From: Gorsachius magnificus
Lineage: Eukaryota > Chordata > Aves > Pelecaniformes > Ardeidae
Reading direction: 5' to 3'
Assembly (NCBI GenBank): GCA_034008185.1
Contig: CM067109.1
Location: 37,356,885-37,420,884 of the forward strand
Length of the DNA: 64,000 bases
The notes beneath the pieces are model-generated. The model saw only the letters and a program-made list of their open reading frames with translations, searched no databases and was not told the origin of the DNA. Below, one piece after another: positions 1 to 12,400 of this stretch (positions within the stretch are counted from its first letter, which is position 1; each line of letters opens with the position of its first letter). A program made the translations under genes and the position numbers.

Positions 1-489
1 AAAGCAGAGAGTAAAATCAAGTTGAAACTACATTATTTTAGCATACATTAAAGGCAGCTTGCCTTGTCTTTTTTACACCTTTACAATTTGTTAATTGACC
101 TGTGCTAGTAATACATCATTTATTCTGTGCAAGACAAGGCCACAGGTACATACAATTTGTAGGCATAATAAATAATTTGCACTTCCACAGTATCTTCAAT
201 CAGAGGATTTCCAAGCCCCTTATAAGCAACTAACATCTTTATTTCACAATGCCACTCTGAACAAAGCTATTACTTTTTCTCATTTGACAGGTGGAGAAAT
301 GAGATGACTTGGATAAAGCTCACCTCTTTGCATAGGCCACCACCCTCCACTTGCACCCTTTGTGTGGGCCCCCTGAACATCAACCAGCTGCACGCTCCTG
401 CCCCAAGGTTAATCAGCGCTTGGGGTTTGGATGTAGTTCTCATATAACCCAGTCCAATGCTCACATCTCCATCATGCTCTTTTTACCAG

Positions 490-558
490 GTGGCAAACTT
501 CAGGCTACAGAGACCTGTTGAATGTGGACTGACTGGTACATGCACAGAATGCAACGAG
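490..558 (+). CDS. Candidate 69-bp exon, cysteine-containing
   Basis: Flanked by a good acceptor (CATGCTCTTTTTACCAG) and a strong donor (CGAG/GTAAGT). Only one frame is open, and it gives 23 codons with no remainder, including RPVECGLTGTCTECNE. Three closely spaced cysteines resemble extracellular cysteine-rich modules, but that is weak. A segment this short can arise by chance. Confidence 0.18.
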
Positions 559-608
559 GTAAGTGTCATAGTTATCAAGTGTCACCTAGGTAACTATAAT
601 TATGTGAC

Positions 609-835
609 TTAGTCAAGACACATGGCAGAAGCTAAAATTTTGGCTCTCAGTTTGAAGAATGTTTCAGGATAGTGCGCATGGTTCAGTGAGCAATCATAAA
701 TTACATCCAAGTACATCTGAATACTAGGCAGCCTCGAATTTGCTCTTTGGGAACTGAAACCTTTGAGAAAATATTTACTTTGCAAATACAGTTCATTTAC
801 AATGTCAAACAAGGTGACTCTTTAACATCATGGCA
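609..835 (-). CDS. Protein-like open segment, possible exon or pseudoexon
   Basis: Minus-strand open frame ending in a stop at 609. The reading includes FDIVNELYLQSKYFLKG, LPSIQMYLDVIYDCSLNHA and ETFFKLRAKILASAM. Hydrophobic and charged residues alternate as in a helical protein, and codons such as GCG and TCG keep CpG in a CpG-poor region. No convincing acceptor with a pyrimidine tract lies upstream; the best is AAAG/A near 835. No strong donor precedes the stop. It may be a decayed exon of the same gene as the 8.4- and 9.2-kb candidates, or chance. Confidence 0.22.
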
Positions 836-1237
836 AACACTAGAAATTCCAGTATAATCACAGCACCTCATTAAACATGAAAAATAACCTTCACGTGCAG
901 GCATGTTTTGGGGTTGCCAGCAGTAGTAAAGGAAATGTTACAGTATCTGACGAGCTCAGTGAGTAGCCCTGGGGATGCAGGGATGTAAAGTGTCAAGGAG
1001 CATCAGGCCTTGTGAAAGGTTGTGAAGAAAGCCATGAAGCTGGGAAAGATAGATAGCAAGATGCAAAAGAGAGAAATAATTTACTGAGAAGCACTGACCC
1101 AGGGGAGTGCTTATAGCATTCCTGAATGCAAAGAACTGACGTACTTGTTTACAGACCATGGTTTTGTTTTGATGGCTTTACAATGATGTTGACAATATGG
1201 GAATTATTTCCATGTTATTGATATTTAGTTAAGAGAA

Positions 1238-1280
1238 ATATTTATATATATATAAATATATGTATAAATATAAATATAAT
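1238..1280. repeat. AT-rich TATA/AAATA repeat
   Basis: A run of TATATATA and AAATAT units giving 43 bp of nearly pure A/T. Confidence 0.8.
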
Positions 1281-2100
1281 CTTTTCAGACCTTACAAAAT
1301 CCAGAAAGTAGCACAGAAAAAAATTAAGACATCACAAGTAGCTTCAATTTGCAGTATTTAAAGGTGATAATTTTTCCATTTCAGAAATTTAAAAAGTACA
1401 TTTAAGTAGTGTGAATGACACAACATTCTACCAGGATCAAGGTATGTCCTGCATCATCAGCCTAAACAGAAATACTCTGATATGACTGTCCTTTTCCCAA
1501 ACATTCGCTGGTCCCCCATGGCAATCCTGTCCCCACAGGAACAAAATATCCAATCCAAGTCTCCAGAAACACTGCAGAGTGTGCAACAATGAATAAGGAA
1601 AGAAGACAATTTTGCCCACAAATGGACAGAAAAAGATAGTCTTGCAAAATGTATATATAGATTGCACCCGTGAGTTATTATTCAGAGCCTGTCTGAGCCT
1701 GCAAAACATGTCCATCCTCCCCCACAAAAATGTAACCTATTCTTGCCCACAAGGCAAAGATCCAGCCTACAGATTTGGAGAAGTAACCAGGAAGATTACT
1801 TCGGGTTAACTGCAATTGTAACTGGTTTCTGGCTAAAGAGCTTATGTGCATTCATTTGTACATGTTTGCATATAAGTAATTTATTGGCCTATTCCCTGGC
1901 TCTTCAGCCATCTGTAAGAAAAATGCAGTAACAGAAATAGCCTACTGTGTATTTGCTTACATTTTCAACCCCTGCTTTGGCAGGGCAGCCACTCTTTCAA
2001 GAAACATAGAGATTCTCACTTGCTTTTCTAGAACTCTGTCATGCAGAGAAAATCAAAGGGAATCTTCTGCAGCACAAAATTCCAAGTGCACAAGATGAAG

Positions 2101-2132
2101 TCTATCATCATTAAAGTCTATCATCATTAAAG
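2101..2132 (+). repeat. Perfect 16-bp tandem duplication
   Basis: TCTATCATCATTAAAG occurs twice in immediate succession (2101-2116 and 2117-2132) without mismatch, a recent small duplication. Confidence 0.92.
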
Positions 2133-2383
2133 GATTCATGCTGCGTTAAATATTAATCAGCTATTGTGCTGTCTATATAAAATAGCAGATAAGATGTATT
2201 TCCTGGTAAAAAAGAAACAAATTTCGAGCTCAGGCTATATATAGACTGTATCTGTGGATGTTTTCTTCCATGAAAGCTTCCTGGTTAAATGTTTCATTTA
2301 CAGTTAGGCATACTTCAAGACATGCAACATCATATGACACTTTCTCCTCATTGTTCTTCATACTGCTTTGAACTTTGTTTTAG

Positions 2384-2468
2384 AGGAGGTTATTCAGACA
2401 CCAGAGCTGTCTACACACCATACATTGATCACCATTTTCTGCATAGCCATGAAAATCACTTTTGTGAG
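2384..2468 (+). CDS. Candidate 85-bp exon
   Basis: Acceptor CTTTGAACTTTGTTTTAG and donor TGAG/GTATGT enclose 85 bp. Two frames are open: one reading GGYSDTRAVYTPYIDHHFLH, the other EVIQTPELSTHHTLITIFCI. The second leaves in phase 2 and would join in frame to the terminal candidate at 3498. Neither reading is recognised. Confidence 0.15.
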
Positions 2469-3497
2469 GTATGTTATTTAGCTGCATATTTATTTGTTAA
2501 GTCCTTAATAAAAATGTTGCATTTAGAAAGAAGAGATTAGCAGCATTTTTTTTCTAAACCTGTTAAAATAGTGTCCTATAAGCCTGTTTTGCTTTTCATA
2601 TTGCTTCTTCTCTCCTTTGTTTTGTATTTTATTACTAAATTTCTTTTTCTTGTTTGTTTGTTGGGAAACTCCATTAAACATGCTCTATACCTTTTTATCT
2701 TATGAAAACAAACTTTCTAGTTTACCCAAGGTGGTAAAGAATATATCAGAGAGTTTACCAGGCTGTAAAATTTTAAAAACTTTAAAATATTCATTGTGGA
2801 ACTTTAGGCTAGGTTAGTGCAGAGCTACCAAAGAAAAAAAGGTTTAGGTTTTTTAACAGTAAATCCCAGAAATAATCTTACACTTCAGTTGTCTGAGATC
2901 TTTATTAGCAAACAATATTGTTCTGTATGGTTACATCTAACAAGCACAAGATTTATTAACTTCGTTGCATCCTCTGAGCAAAAGAAATGAAGAGCATGAA
3001 GAAGAAACCAATAGGGCAGTGTTTCTAACTGGAATCACTTAAGCTGGCAAAGTGGGAGAGAGCAGCTTGAGGAAAAAGCACGGGAGAGCATGGGTAGCTT
3101 TTACTTCTAGGGTAAGTGGAAATAACACTTCATGCTCGGAGGAATCTACCATAGAAATCATCTCCCAAGTGCTGAAGTAAACAGAAGTTACACATGGACA
3201 ACAGGATCTAGCCTGTACCCTTGATCAGTCATATTAGCAGATCCACAAGTATTGTACACATGCATATGTTTTTAATGAGTATTTCCTGATATTAATGGCA
3301 GGTGTGATCAGATGTAGGTGAAATGATTTTAGCATTGCTCTACATGTCCTGTGTGTATTCACAGCATTTGGCCACAAATGCCTAGAAAAATTGTGATACA
3401 GTGTTTACGGTATGTAGCATGAAGCTCTAAAATTTCCTAGAATAATCAGAATAAGTAACTCTGTATTAACTGGTGATTGTTCTGATTTGCTTTTCAG

Positions 3498-3549
3498 TCA
3501 CCCAGGACTTGAGTGGAACGTGCTGAAGGACTGTACATTTTCTAATTAA
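3498..3549 (+). CDS. Candidate short terminal exon
   Basis: A strong acceptor (GTTCTGATTTGCTTTTCAG) precedes HPGLEWNVLKDCTFSN and a TAA at 3547-3549. ATTAAA overlaps the stop and more AT-rich sequence follows. Its phase accepts the second frame of the 2384-2468 candidate. It could be the end of a plus-strand transcript or chance. Confidence 0.15.
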
Positions 3550-3660
3550 AAACCCCATTAGATCATTACTTCTTATTTTCATTAAAACGTGAAATTAATC
3601 TTGCAGCAAACCACCTAGGGACATCAAGTGAGCCACTGGATGCTTGCCTTTTCCATTCAG

Positions 3661-3895
3661 TCAGTATTCTGGATGATACAGAATATTTTCTAGGAAAAGG
3701 CCAGCACCTGCCATGTCTACTCGACTTGCTGGGACCTGATAGACTGACGACCTGGCTTGGAGATACTCAGCACCTTGCGGGACTCTGCTGTACACACCAA
3801 ATAAAAAACCGCACTCTTTCTGCAACAGAGTTTCCTGATCTGCTTCCCATTTAAAGTACATAGTGATTAAGCAATTGTGCGTAGATTTCCACCTT
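3661..3895 (-). CDS. Protein-like open segment, possible exon
   Basis: Minus-strand open frame running from an acceptor-like TTCTCATTCAAAG (first base near 3895) to a stop at 3661. Readable stretches are MYFKWEADQETLLQKECGF, GVYSRVPQGAEYLQARS and VPASRVDMAGAGLFLEN. It holds several CpG dinucleotides within about 200 bp, unusual for the surroundings. Moderate donors (CAAG/GTGCTG, GCAG/GTGCTG) lie inside. I recognise no domain. It is grouped with the other minus-strand candidates only by strand and position. Confidence 0.18.
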
Positions 3896-6800
3896 TGAAT
3901 GAGAACATGAGCAAATATTAAGGCAGAATTTGGGTCTGGATTTAAATACAATATATGCAAATGTTATCTATTCCACGGTACACTGGAGCCTTTCATGTTC
4001 TGCTCACCTTATTCATATTGAAGAGTAACAGCATGAAGTGGAACAAGCAGTTTTTGCCCCAGTGGTTTCATAGTCACAGTTAGGAAAGTGATGAATCAAA
4101 CTAAACCCCTGGATTAGGAGCTCTGTCACTGTAGATTTCCCTCTTCCCTATAGATCTGAATCAGGGACTTTGTTTAAACAACTCCTTCTCCCCCAGAAAG
4201 ATTAAGGATCTCTCCCTCTCCTTGGCCTACAGCAGAAAATATTTTCTGGCACTCATAATAATACCTCTAAAGAGCCTGTTTCTGGGGTTGTGTCACATCT
4301 AGCTGATTTAAACACTGCTGTTCCCAATGGAGAACCTAGGGAAAGACATAACAAAGGTCTAGCTTTGCGCTTAGGGTGACTTTTTGGTTTCAGGTTCAGC
4401 CAACAGGGATTGAACTTCTTTGTCACCTCCAAGCTTTACAGTCTAAAGCACACACTTCTCTGGCCACTCCATCTAGTCAAGGTTTTAAAGAACAAAGTTT
4501 AAACTCTAACAGGTGCCATTTGATGTACGTGCTTGTGAAATGGTACTGCCTGCTGTCTGGGGATTGACACGGGGGATTTCTTCACATATGAATAGATTTC
4601 CCAGTCACGCATCAACTTTGTCAGAGTCTTAGGAGAAAAAGAGGAGGAGAAACGTTTGCTAAAATATTTTCAATACATCCCCTGATCAGATGGCAACAGC
4701 TGCTTGCAATCAAAATCTATCTCTCTCTATTGGGTATTCACGTTGTGAACACAAAAATGGATTCTACTTATAACAAAATTAAGACAATTTCTTCTGCAAC
4801 TAAGAGCCACAGAGAAACTGACCCCTTTGATTGCACCATGAGTGGGTGAGATGGTCACCATTCCTCGTTGTATTAGAAATAACGAGTTTGCTCCTCCTAG
4901 ACCATGAACCTTCCACTGTTATTACAGGATGCACTTGAGTCTTGGGATACAAAGAAGCCTTGTTCTTCCACACCAGCTCCTACATTTCTCAGGTCTCCCT
5001 CTTGCTCCTTGGCAGAGAATATCACTGGATTAACCATGGCACTCATGTGCCTCTGTCTGGCAATAACACACAAAAGGAAACTGTTTCAGAAGAAATGCTG
5101 TTCTTGGATAGGGCTCAAAGACTGGGGCTCTTTTTTCCTTTTCCCATGTGTACCTTCCAATCTGAAGGAAATGTGCAACTTCCCCTTGCACCACAAATGC
5201 AGAAGGCAGGAGCTACCTATGGATGGTACTGTTTGCACTAGGTTCCTAGGGGAATGTTTTCCCTCTGCACATAAAAACTGGGTATTCAAAGGAACACTTA
5301 TATCAGACTGCTAGGGATACTTTTAGGTTTGGCAAGTGAGAGATGAATGTACTATAAAGGCAAAACATTTAGTCTCTGGTTCATAGCCAGCTTCATCATG
5401 GTGGGACTGCTTCTCTGGACGACAGAATTTCTGAATGTAAGTCCTAGAGAAAGGTCTTTAGCAGCAGTCAACAGCAAGACAAGAAAGAGACAATAAACAG
5501 GGGTTGAAGAAGACACAGGCACATGCATATTTTATGTAAGAGTTGGAATTTGTTTTAGAAATGTTCATATAATTAACACAATCAAGCACAGAGCTTGTGC
5601 TATTCTGTTGTTTGTAACACTGCAAAAATCTGTTCTATTTAAAAATAGAATTATGCTGTGTTTCTGTGTTTCTGTCTTATAAAGATATACCAACCATGAA
5701 GAATTTGGCACAATATGTATGAACACTTCTGAGGCTGCTGTTAGAGAAAACCAGAGTGGTACATTTTGCCAAGATGCAAGAGAGAAAAACAAATAAGCAA
5801 AGTGAATGGCAAATTTTTATGTTTGAAGTGACTATTCGTAAATACCTGTGATTGTTTGCTCAAGTGCTGAAGAAAATCAGTTTACCTTTAAAAATCTGAG
5901 AAATGTCTTGAGTCAAATAAGCTCTTGGGGAGGAAAGGCTAATTTTCATCTGTGCTTAACTTATTCATCAACATTAAGCTTCCATAATAAGTGAGCCCAG
6001 CCAAGCAGAAAGTTAAAATAAACACATCTCATTGTTATTATTTCAATTTCCAGGTCCAAAGGAGAAATACAAGACATGATACTTCTGATGTTTTTGAAAT
6101 ATGACTGAAAACTGCTATAGCCACACAGCATGTACTTTGCAGTTTCACTGCACCAGTTCAAAACAGCCTAGGACAACAGATTTCTGAACAAAGTCTAATA
6201 TTCATTCCCCTTCAGTGTTTATGTTTTTAACTCCACTGACAACTGGAGGCAAACTTATGTATGGTAAAGCAAGCATCCTCCATTTGCTAGTACAGTGAGG
6301 ATTCCCTTCTCATTACAAAAGGTGGCAAAACTCACATTATTGATGTATTGCACCTTATATGGCTATAGAACCCAAAAGCCCCATACCAAATTGGAGTTCT
6401 GCTGGGGAAAGCCAAAATTACACTTACTATATTCCATGCTCCAAGGAGCTCACTTGTGCAGTAGGAACTTTTATGAACTGGCCTAGATGTTTTGCATCTG
6501 CAGCAGGAGAACATTCCATTTGTAGTTTTATGTGCCCTACCATTTCCTGGATCATCGGTTTAGGATTTCTGGACATGCAGACTCCCATTTGAAACACCAT
6601 CACGATAGTAAATAGTGAAACACAAATCTTTCTGAAAAGTAAGGATTCTTATTTTACTGAAAGTGAATGGGAAATTCTTACTAGAAAAGCTGCTACTTCT
6701 GTTGTGACCATACACTGAAAATGCTCTAAACCTGCAAACGGCTACCAAATGTTGGATTAAGTAGATTACGTCCACATTGCATGCACATCAAAGAAGTGTC

Positions 6801-8379
6801 CAGCTAAGCATATAGCTATATTGCACATACATGTGCATGTTTAGCAAAACCTTTGGACCTGTCACTTTTTGAATGAGAAGTCTAAAATAGAGCAGCAAGT
6901 GTTTCTAGAAGATAGAAGTGTGTTGTATCAATTCTGCAGCAAAGATGGATTTACAATCTCCGGTGGAAATTGCATTTCACTTTCCTTTTCAAAAGGAAAG
7001 ATGCTGATTAGTATTTAGGACTTTCAGAGAGAAGTGAGTAAAAATAGGGTAGAAAGCAGTACCTCAGTGAAGAAGAGACAGTCCAGGAAAGAGGAAAGAG
7101 AAAGGTCTGTTGAATGTAAACCTTCTGATAAGGTTTCTTTGTGCTCCTGTGCGTCCTGCTCTTCACAGATAGCAGCCATCTTCTTGGAACTAGGACTATC
7201 AGTTTATTGGATATATGGACAGTGCACACCATGGAGAGGGCCTCAGTCCCCAGATAAAGCAGAATTAGCTGCATGGGAAGAACAGTTGTAATAGTACTTT
7301 TATTATCTGGACTACTACCTCTATCTCTTCAGAAAACTATCTGACTTAAAATCTAGTAGTGAAAGGATAAGACAATGTTATTTTTAAATTAAATCATGGC
7401 ACAGAAATTTCACTACCACTATAGCAGGTCTTTTAGGCCTCCCCAGAAGATAAGACTTTTTATTTCCCCTCGAACTATTCTGTTGATGGATTTTGCTTTA
7501 ATGCAGAATGTATCAAAATAACAATTGCCCAGTATTTGGCAGGTGCAAACCAATTTGTTCAGCTTGGAATGCTTGATGACTTTTTGTGATGGCTGTGATA
7601 TTACATTTGTTTGACTAGTGCACTGAACATACAGTAAGAGAGATGCCAAAAGGCAAATTCATGACGAAAGAACTGATCTGAAAAGAAAATCATCAGAGGG
7701 TTGTTTTTATTGGTATTCTTTACTGATCGAGCAGTTAGAAAGACTCTGTAACATGAAAGCTATCCAGACTTGTATGGAAGATTTGCAATATACTGTGTGT
7801 CTCTGCTCCTCTCTACAAGTTTTTTTTACAAAGCTGTAACATAAAAAGTTTTTATTTTAAAATTTAATTATTTTTAAAGTATTTTAAAAGCATATTTTTT
7901 TAAACTACTTGTTTCTTTGTGAAAACTTTACACTTTTATAAGGTGAGCTTCATACCTCCATAGGCATTTATCAAGTTATTTTTATTTTCAGAGAACTTCC
8001 TTACTTCTCACTTCACATAGTGTTCCAAGACAGAATTTATGAGAATGGTATATATGTCAAGAAGCAATAAAATACTGTAAAAAAACCTTTGAGAATTCTT
8101 GGCCAGCTAGAGTAAACAGGTGTAAATTTAAATCAGTGACACATGCCAATTTACACATATGAGTCTTTTTGTTCTCAGCTGAAGGTCTGTCATTCTATTT
8201 CTCAAAGTGACTTTACACAAATTTTCCTAATACTCTGTTTAAGTTTTCAGACACATTCACTTGTGCGTTGTTTTAGTACTACAGTATTTTTTCCCCAGTC
8301 TGATTTTGGTATCCTAGTATCCTATCTTCCGTTAAGATTTAAATCCACTTTTGATATTCTGCACCGAGAGTTTAATGCC

Positions 8380-8612
8380 TCACAGCCTCCAACGCATCCC
8401 TCTTTCCTCTACGCACAAAGAGCCAAAGTTTGCTTCTTGTAACAATTGCCTAAATGCATTCACTGGCATGGCAGCAGGTCCTGATAACAGATGTTGCAAC
8501 AGCTGGAAGAATATTTTTTTTCTTATTTGAAATTGATGCTTAAGTCTATGTTCAGCCAAATAAATCTCTGGCATTGCAAACGTGCAAATTCCTGAGGATG
8601 CCTTTGACTGCA
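8380..8612 (-). CDS. Candidate terminal coding exon, gene unidentified
   Basis: A minus-strand open segment from an acceptor (ATGTCTTCAG, first base 8612; an alternative acceptor gives 8607) to a TGA at 8382-8380. The reading (SKASSGICTFAMPEIYLAEH, then RLKHQFQIRKKIFFQLLQHL, PVNAFRQLLQEANFGSL, ending MRWRL) looks protein-like, with a basic amphipathic middle. Its entry phase fits the 9193 donor of the candidate exon upstream (phase 1), and the alternative acceptor fits the 9176 donor (phase 0). An ATTAAA lies shortly after the stop, so it could be the last exon. No strong internal donor was found. Function is unknown. Confidence 0.3.
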
Positions 8613-9192
8613 CTGAAGACATATTTCTGTTTCTCTAACGATGCCTATTTTCTCTAAGGATTGATAGGTATCAGAACCTATCCACCTAGCACAAAGCACA
8701 CAATTTTAAGAACTTTATAAAAAAAGAAGTTGCATGTTTACGTACGGAATACCTTCACTTTAGGGGTTACAGCCCTATAGTGAATTGGCTACCTGAGCCT
8801 TCCTTTAGAAAAAGTAAAATTCTCTACCTTTTCAATGACTTCAGGTATTTCTCAGGAAAGATGAGAGCACATGAATGCACACAAATCTCTGAAAAACAGG
8901 ACTTGCCCTTGTTTGCAGGATGGTTGGGAACTTGATGCTGTCTCAGAACTTCTCTGAAGCAACCTTAAGTTTTCTCAAGGTTGAAACACCTCCAGGATAT
9001 GTAGCAGAGTGTGAGGGGTCCAGGATCTAGGCAATGGAGAGCAAAAATTTAGTGTACATTTTTGATTTCTCCTTTTTTCTTCATTAAAAAAATAAGCTTC
9101 TTATAAACCTGCAGTGCCTAATCTTTTAATGAAAGTTCAAACTGAGTAAAAAGTATTCAGAAAATCCTCACTTACGACTGTATAAAACTTAC

Positions 9193-9485
9193 TCCTAGCT
9201 GTTTCTGTGGATGTCATCCCCATTCCAACTTGTTCTTTCAGCCATGTCCTCAAACTTCTGGTTAACTTTAGCAGGTGAAATTCTAGTTTCAGCTTCTTGT
9301 TGTACACTACTAAGTCAGGCTGAAGTCTGTAAAGTTCAACATGTTCTGATGAAACAGGCCCCCTTTTAATAGTTTTTAGTGCCCAATCTATATCAGAGTG
9401 CAAGCTAGGAATGTGTGCTGCTGGAACACTACCAGAAGCCAACAAAAAGTCTGCCTGTTTCTTAAAATTGTCTGTTACTTCACTT
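9193..9485 (-). CDS. Candidate internal coding exon, gene unidentified
   Basis: A 293-bp minus-strand segment open throughout. It follows a plausible acceptor (TTCTTCACGTGTATTGCAG) and ends at a strong donor (GTAAGT at 9192-9187). A second GTAAGT donor would extend it to 9176. The translation (from SEVTDNFKKQADFLLASG through HVELYRLQPDLVVYNKK to LRTWLKEQVGMGMTS) has a balanced, soluble-protein composition with regular leucines, unlike the Cys/Phe-rich chance frames elsewhere in the window. The exon enters in phase 2 and leaves in phase 1, which fits the acceptor of the next candidate at 8612. I do not recognise the protein. The splice sites and composition are seen; that it is a gene is inferred. 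It could also be a pseudogene fragment or chance. Confidence 0.35.
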
Positions 9486-12400
9486 CTGCAATACACGTGA
9501 AGAACATGCAATTCTGATTCTCTTGTTACAATCAGTATGGAGGAAATTCTGGCCTGCCTCTGGTTTCTGCAGGGCCCTAGTTTTCTGCAATAAGTCCTCC
9601 GATGCCCAAACTTTTGTGGTCAAGCCTAGGCCCTTCTAGATGTTACCTAGGTGTTACTTTACAGCAGATAGGCACTGCATATGGGACCTTCTCTAACAGA
9701 AAATGAGGATTCCCTTTGACCAGCTAGTTCCAGAAATCAGTGAGCTTCTGGCAGCATAAAGCTTAATCACAGCAACAGATCTTCAATGGCTTAAAGTCTA
9801 TATAGAAAAAACTCATGCTGTTTCCCTTCTGCCTGCCACTCTCCTTATTTTACCTGCCCTCCAGGGAATCAGGCATCTGGAAGCAATTAGATGAACCCAT
9901 ATTCTGAAAGGCTCTCCCAATAACTATTAAACACAAATGTGGGATTTCAGGTAGCAGCTGCAGATGTTCTGGGTAAGGATAACAGGAGTTTAACCCTTTG
10001 CCTTCTGTTTACCAAGCTGGAGAAATTCATACCTTTATGAGGTTAATGTAAATATATAGACTTGTGTGTAAGTAAATGGGTGACTCTCTACATAATGTAT
10101 AACAAGTCATTTCCCCCAGAAGTGTTGACAGCATGTCTTGTGCTTTCTTTTCCAATGGATTTTGACATCCAAGAGTGAAAAGAAACGCAAGAGCACTAAA
10201 GCTGAAGCACAGCCCTGCTTGGGTCAATGGGGATTTGAATTAGGTAAGGATTTGTCTCCAGTCAGTGTTTTATTGCAATGTATAACTTACCATTGCATAT
10301 TAGGCAGTGTTAGTGAAGTGCATATGTGAATGCATAGTTGGGATGAGTCCAATCAAAATAATTACATGAAACTCATTATTTCCAAGATTAACCTGTTACT
10401 TTTAGTTTTTACTTCCTGATACTCAAAGGAATATGACATATGCTGAAGCAGCACACAAGATTACTTAGCATTTAGAGGACAGCTTTCCACTTTGCTTATA
10501 AATATTTTTTTTGTATTTTCATGATAAACATAGAGCACATACAATTCTGAGGTTTTAAACTTTTAATTCACTCTCACTTACTCTTCTACTTTCTAAATCC
10601 TGAAAGAGTCATCAAGTTTTAAGCAAGCATGTGTCCATTTTTTGGGAAATCTTGGATTAGTTTCTAATGAACTTGAAACTCATTTTAGTGTACTGTAGGT
10701 ACTGAATCAGTTTGGTGTTTTTTTCCACAACTTTGAACCCACACTGGACAAAACACAAGGTCAAGCTGATTTTTGGATTACTGGTTTGAGCTTCTGTAAA
10801 TGTAGGCCCTTCAATACTCTTCTGAACCGTAAAATAATTCTTACTTTTGACTTTTTCACTACAGATCAAGAAACTGAGGCACATACCTGTCATGACTCAT
10901 TTACCTCATTTACTGATCACAAATATGGGATTCTTATTATAAATGCAAGAGCTGCAAGCTAAGTTTAACATTTTAACTATTTGTTCATGTTTATTTCATT
11001 TAACATCTCCTCTGAAATGAAGTGCCTAAAATGTGAAAAGTTCATACAAGTTCTGTGACATCAGAGACTTCAGAAGAAATTTATATTTCTGCAAATAAAG
11101 ATTGTTTTCAGCAATAAGAACTTCCTGCATAACCCACTGTTCTCTGAAATATAATAGAAATCATCCTTTGATCAAGAAATATGGAATTTAAATCCTGAAA
11201 CAAATAAAAAGGGTCATTATAATAGGGCAACTGCCACTAAAATTCTATTGTATTTGAAAAATCAAAGACCATATAATTAGACTGAGAGTTGTGAAAACTC
11301 TAATAGCCATTGTATGACATTCTAGAGTGAACGAGCAGTAGTAGTAATCAATACACTCAATGGGATACTGCAATATTGAGATTCATTTTCACCTTGTCCA
11401 ACAACAAGATTTTTTTCCCAGATTCATGTTTTCAATTCCACAAAGGAAAATCAGGGGCAAACCCCATGGCTTGGTAGGAAGGGAAGTATGAAAAATCTAT
11501 GAGAAGAAATGTATAAGGTGTCATAGATAAAAGAACTTGGCTAACCCTGCGTGTGAAGTTCAACGAGAACCCCACTTCAGCTCCCTAAACTCATCTGTTA
11601 TGTAGTAATGTCTATTTGCATTCTTAGAGAGTGACCCTCATATGTTCTCACATTATGCATGAGTGATTAAGCTGAAAAATATTTAGTATATTAAAAAAAA
11701 GCCTCAACAAGTCATAGGCTACATAAATTCTCCATGCAGAGGTATAGTAACTCTGTAACATTTTTCTCATAGCTGATAATATAATAATTTAAAATACTAG
11801 AACTCCTATAAGGAAAAGTAAATAAAAGAGTCATCTTCAGGCATGTTTGTGTGAAGATCTTAAGCACTTATGCAGCAAATAAACAAGTTCACAGGCAAAA
11901 TGGAAATATCCCAGTTTACGTGTTACCAGTGTAATTTTTTTGGCTTCTCTGGAGGTATGCCTAACTGGGGTGAGACAAAGCACACATCCAGCATAGTCTG
12001 TTCAGCAAAAGCAAGGAGACACTCAAAGGAAAAACAAGGACTCAGTCCAGTTAGTGCTGTGACCTCTTGATCCAGGGGCTGCTAGGAAACTACCATGAAT
12101 TAGGGAAGTGTAATGGCTGTTCTAATTTACGACATTAGCAATCAGCCTTGCTGGGCCTGTACAATACACCAGGATTGCCAGGAACAGATTTTTTCCAGAA
12201 ATGGCTCAGGACACAGGGGGTGGAAGCTACTACTTGGGTGATTTACAGCTCCCTGGTGAATAACTCCCACTCATGAATAACTGCTCTCCAGACTAGAATT
12301 GCTGGCTTTGGAGACACAGGGCAACGTAAAGCTTCATCATTGTAGGTAAGAACTGAGAGCAAACTGATTAACCTTTTCTTTCTTGGAAGGAATTTCTCCT

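Noticed and set aside
4904..5314. 136-codon open frame on the plus strand, overlapping another open frame
   Set aside because: The composition is rich in Cys, Ser and Pro without recognisable motifs, and several overlapping frames on both strands are open at the same place. It looks like a local shortage of stop codons.
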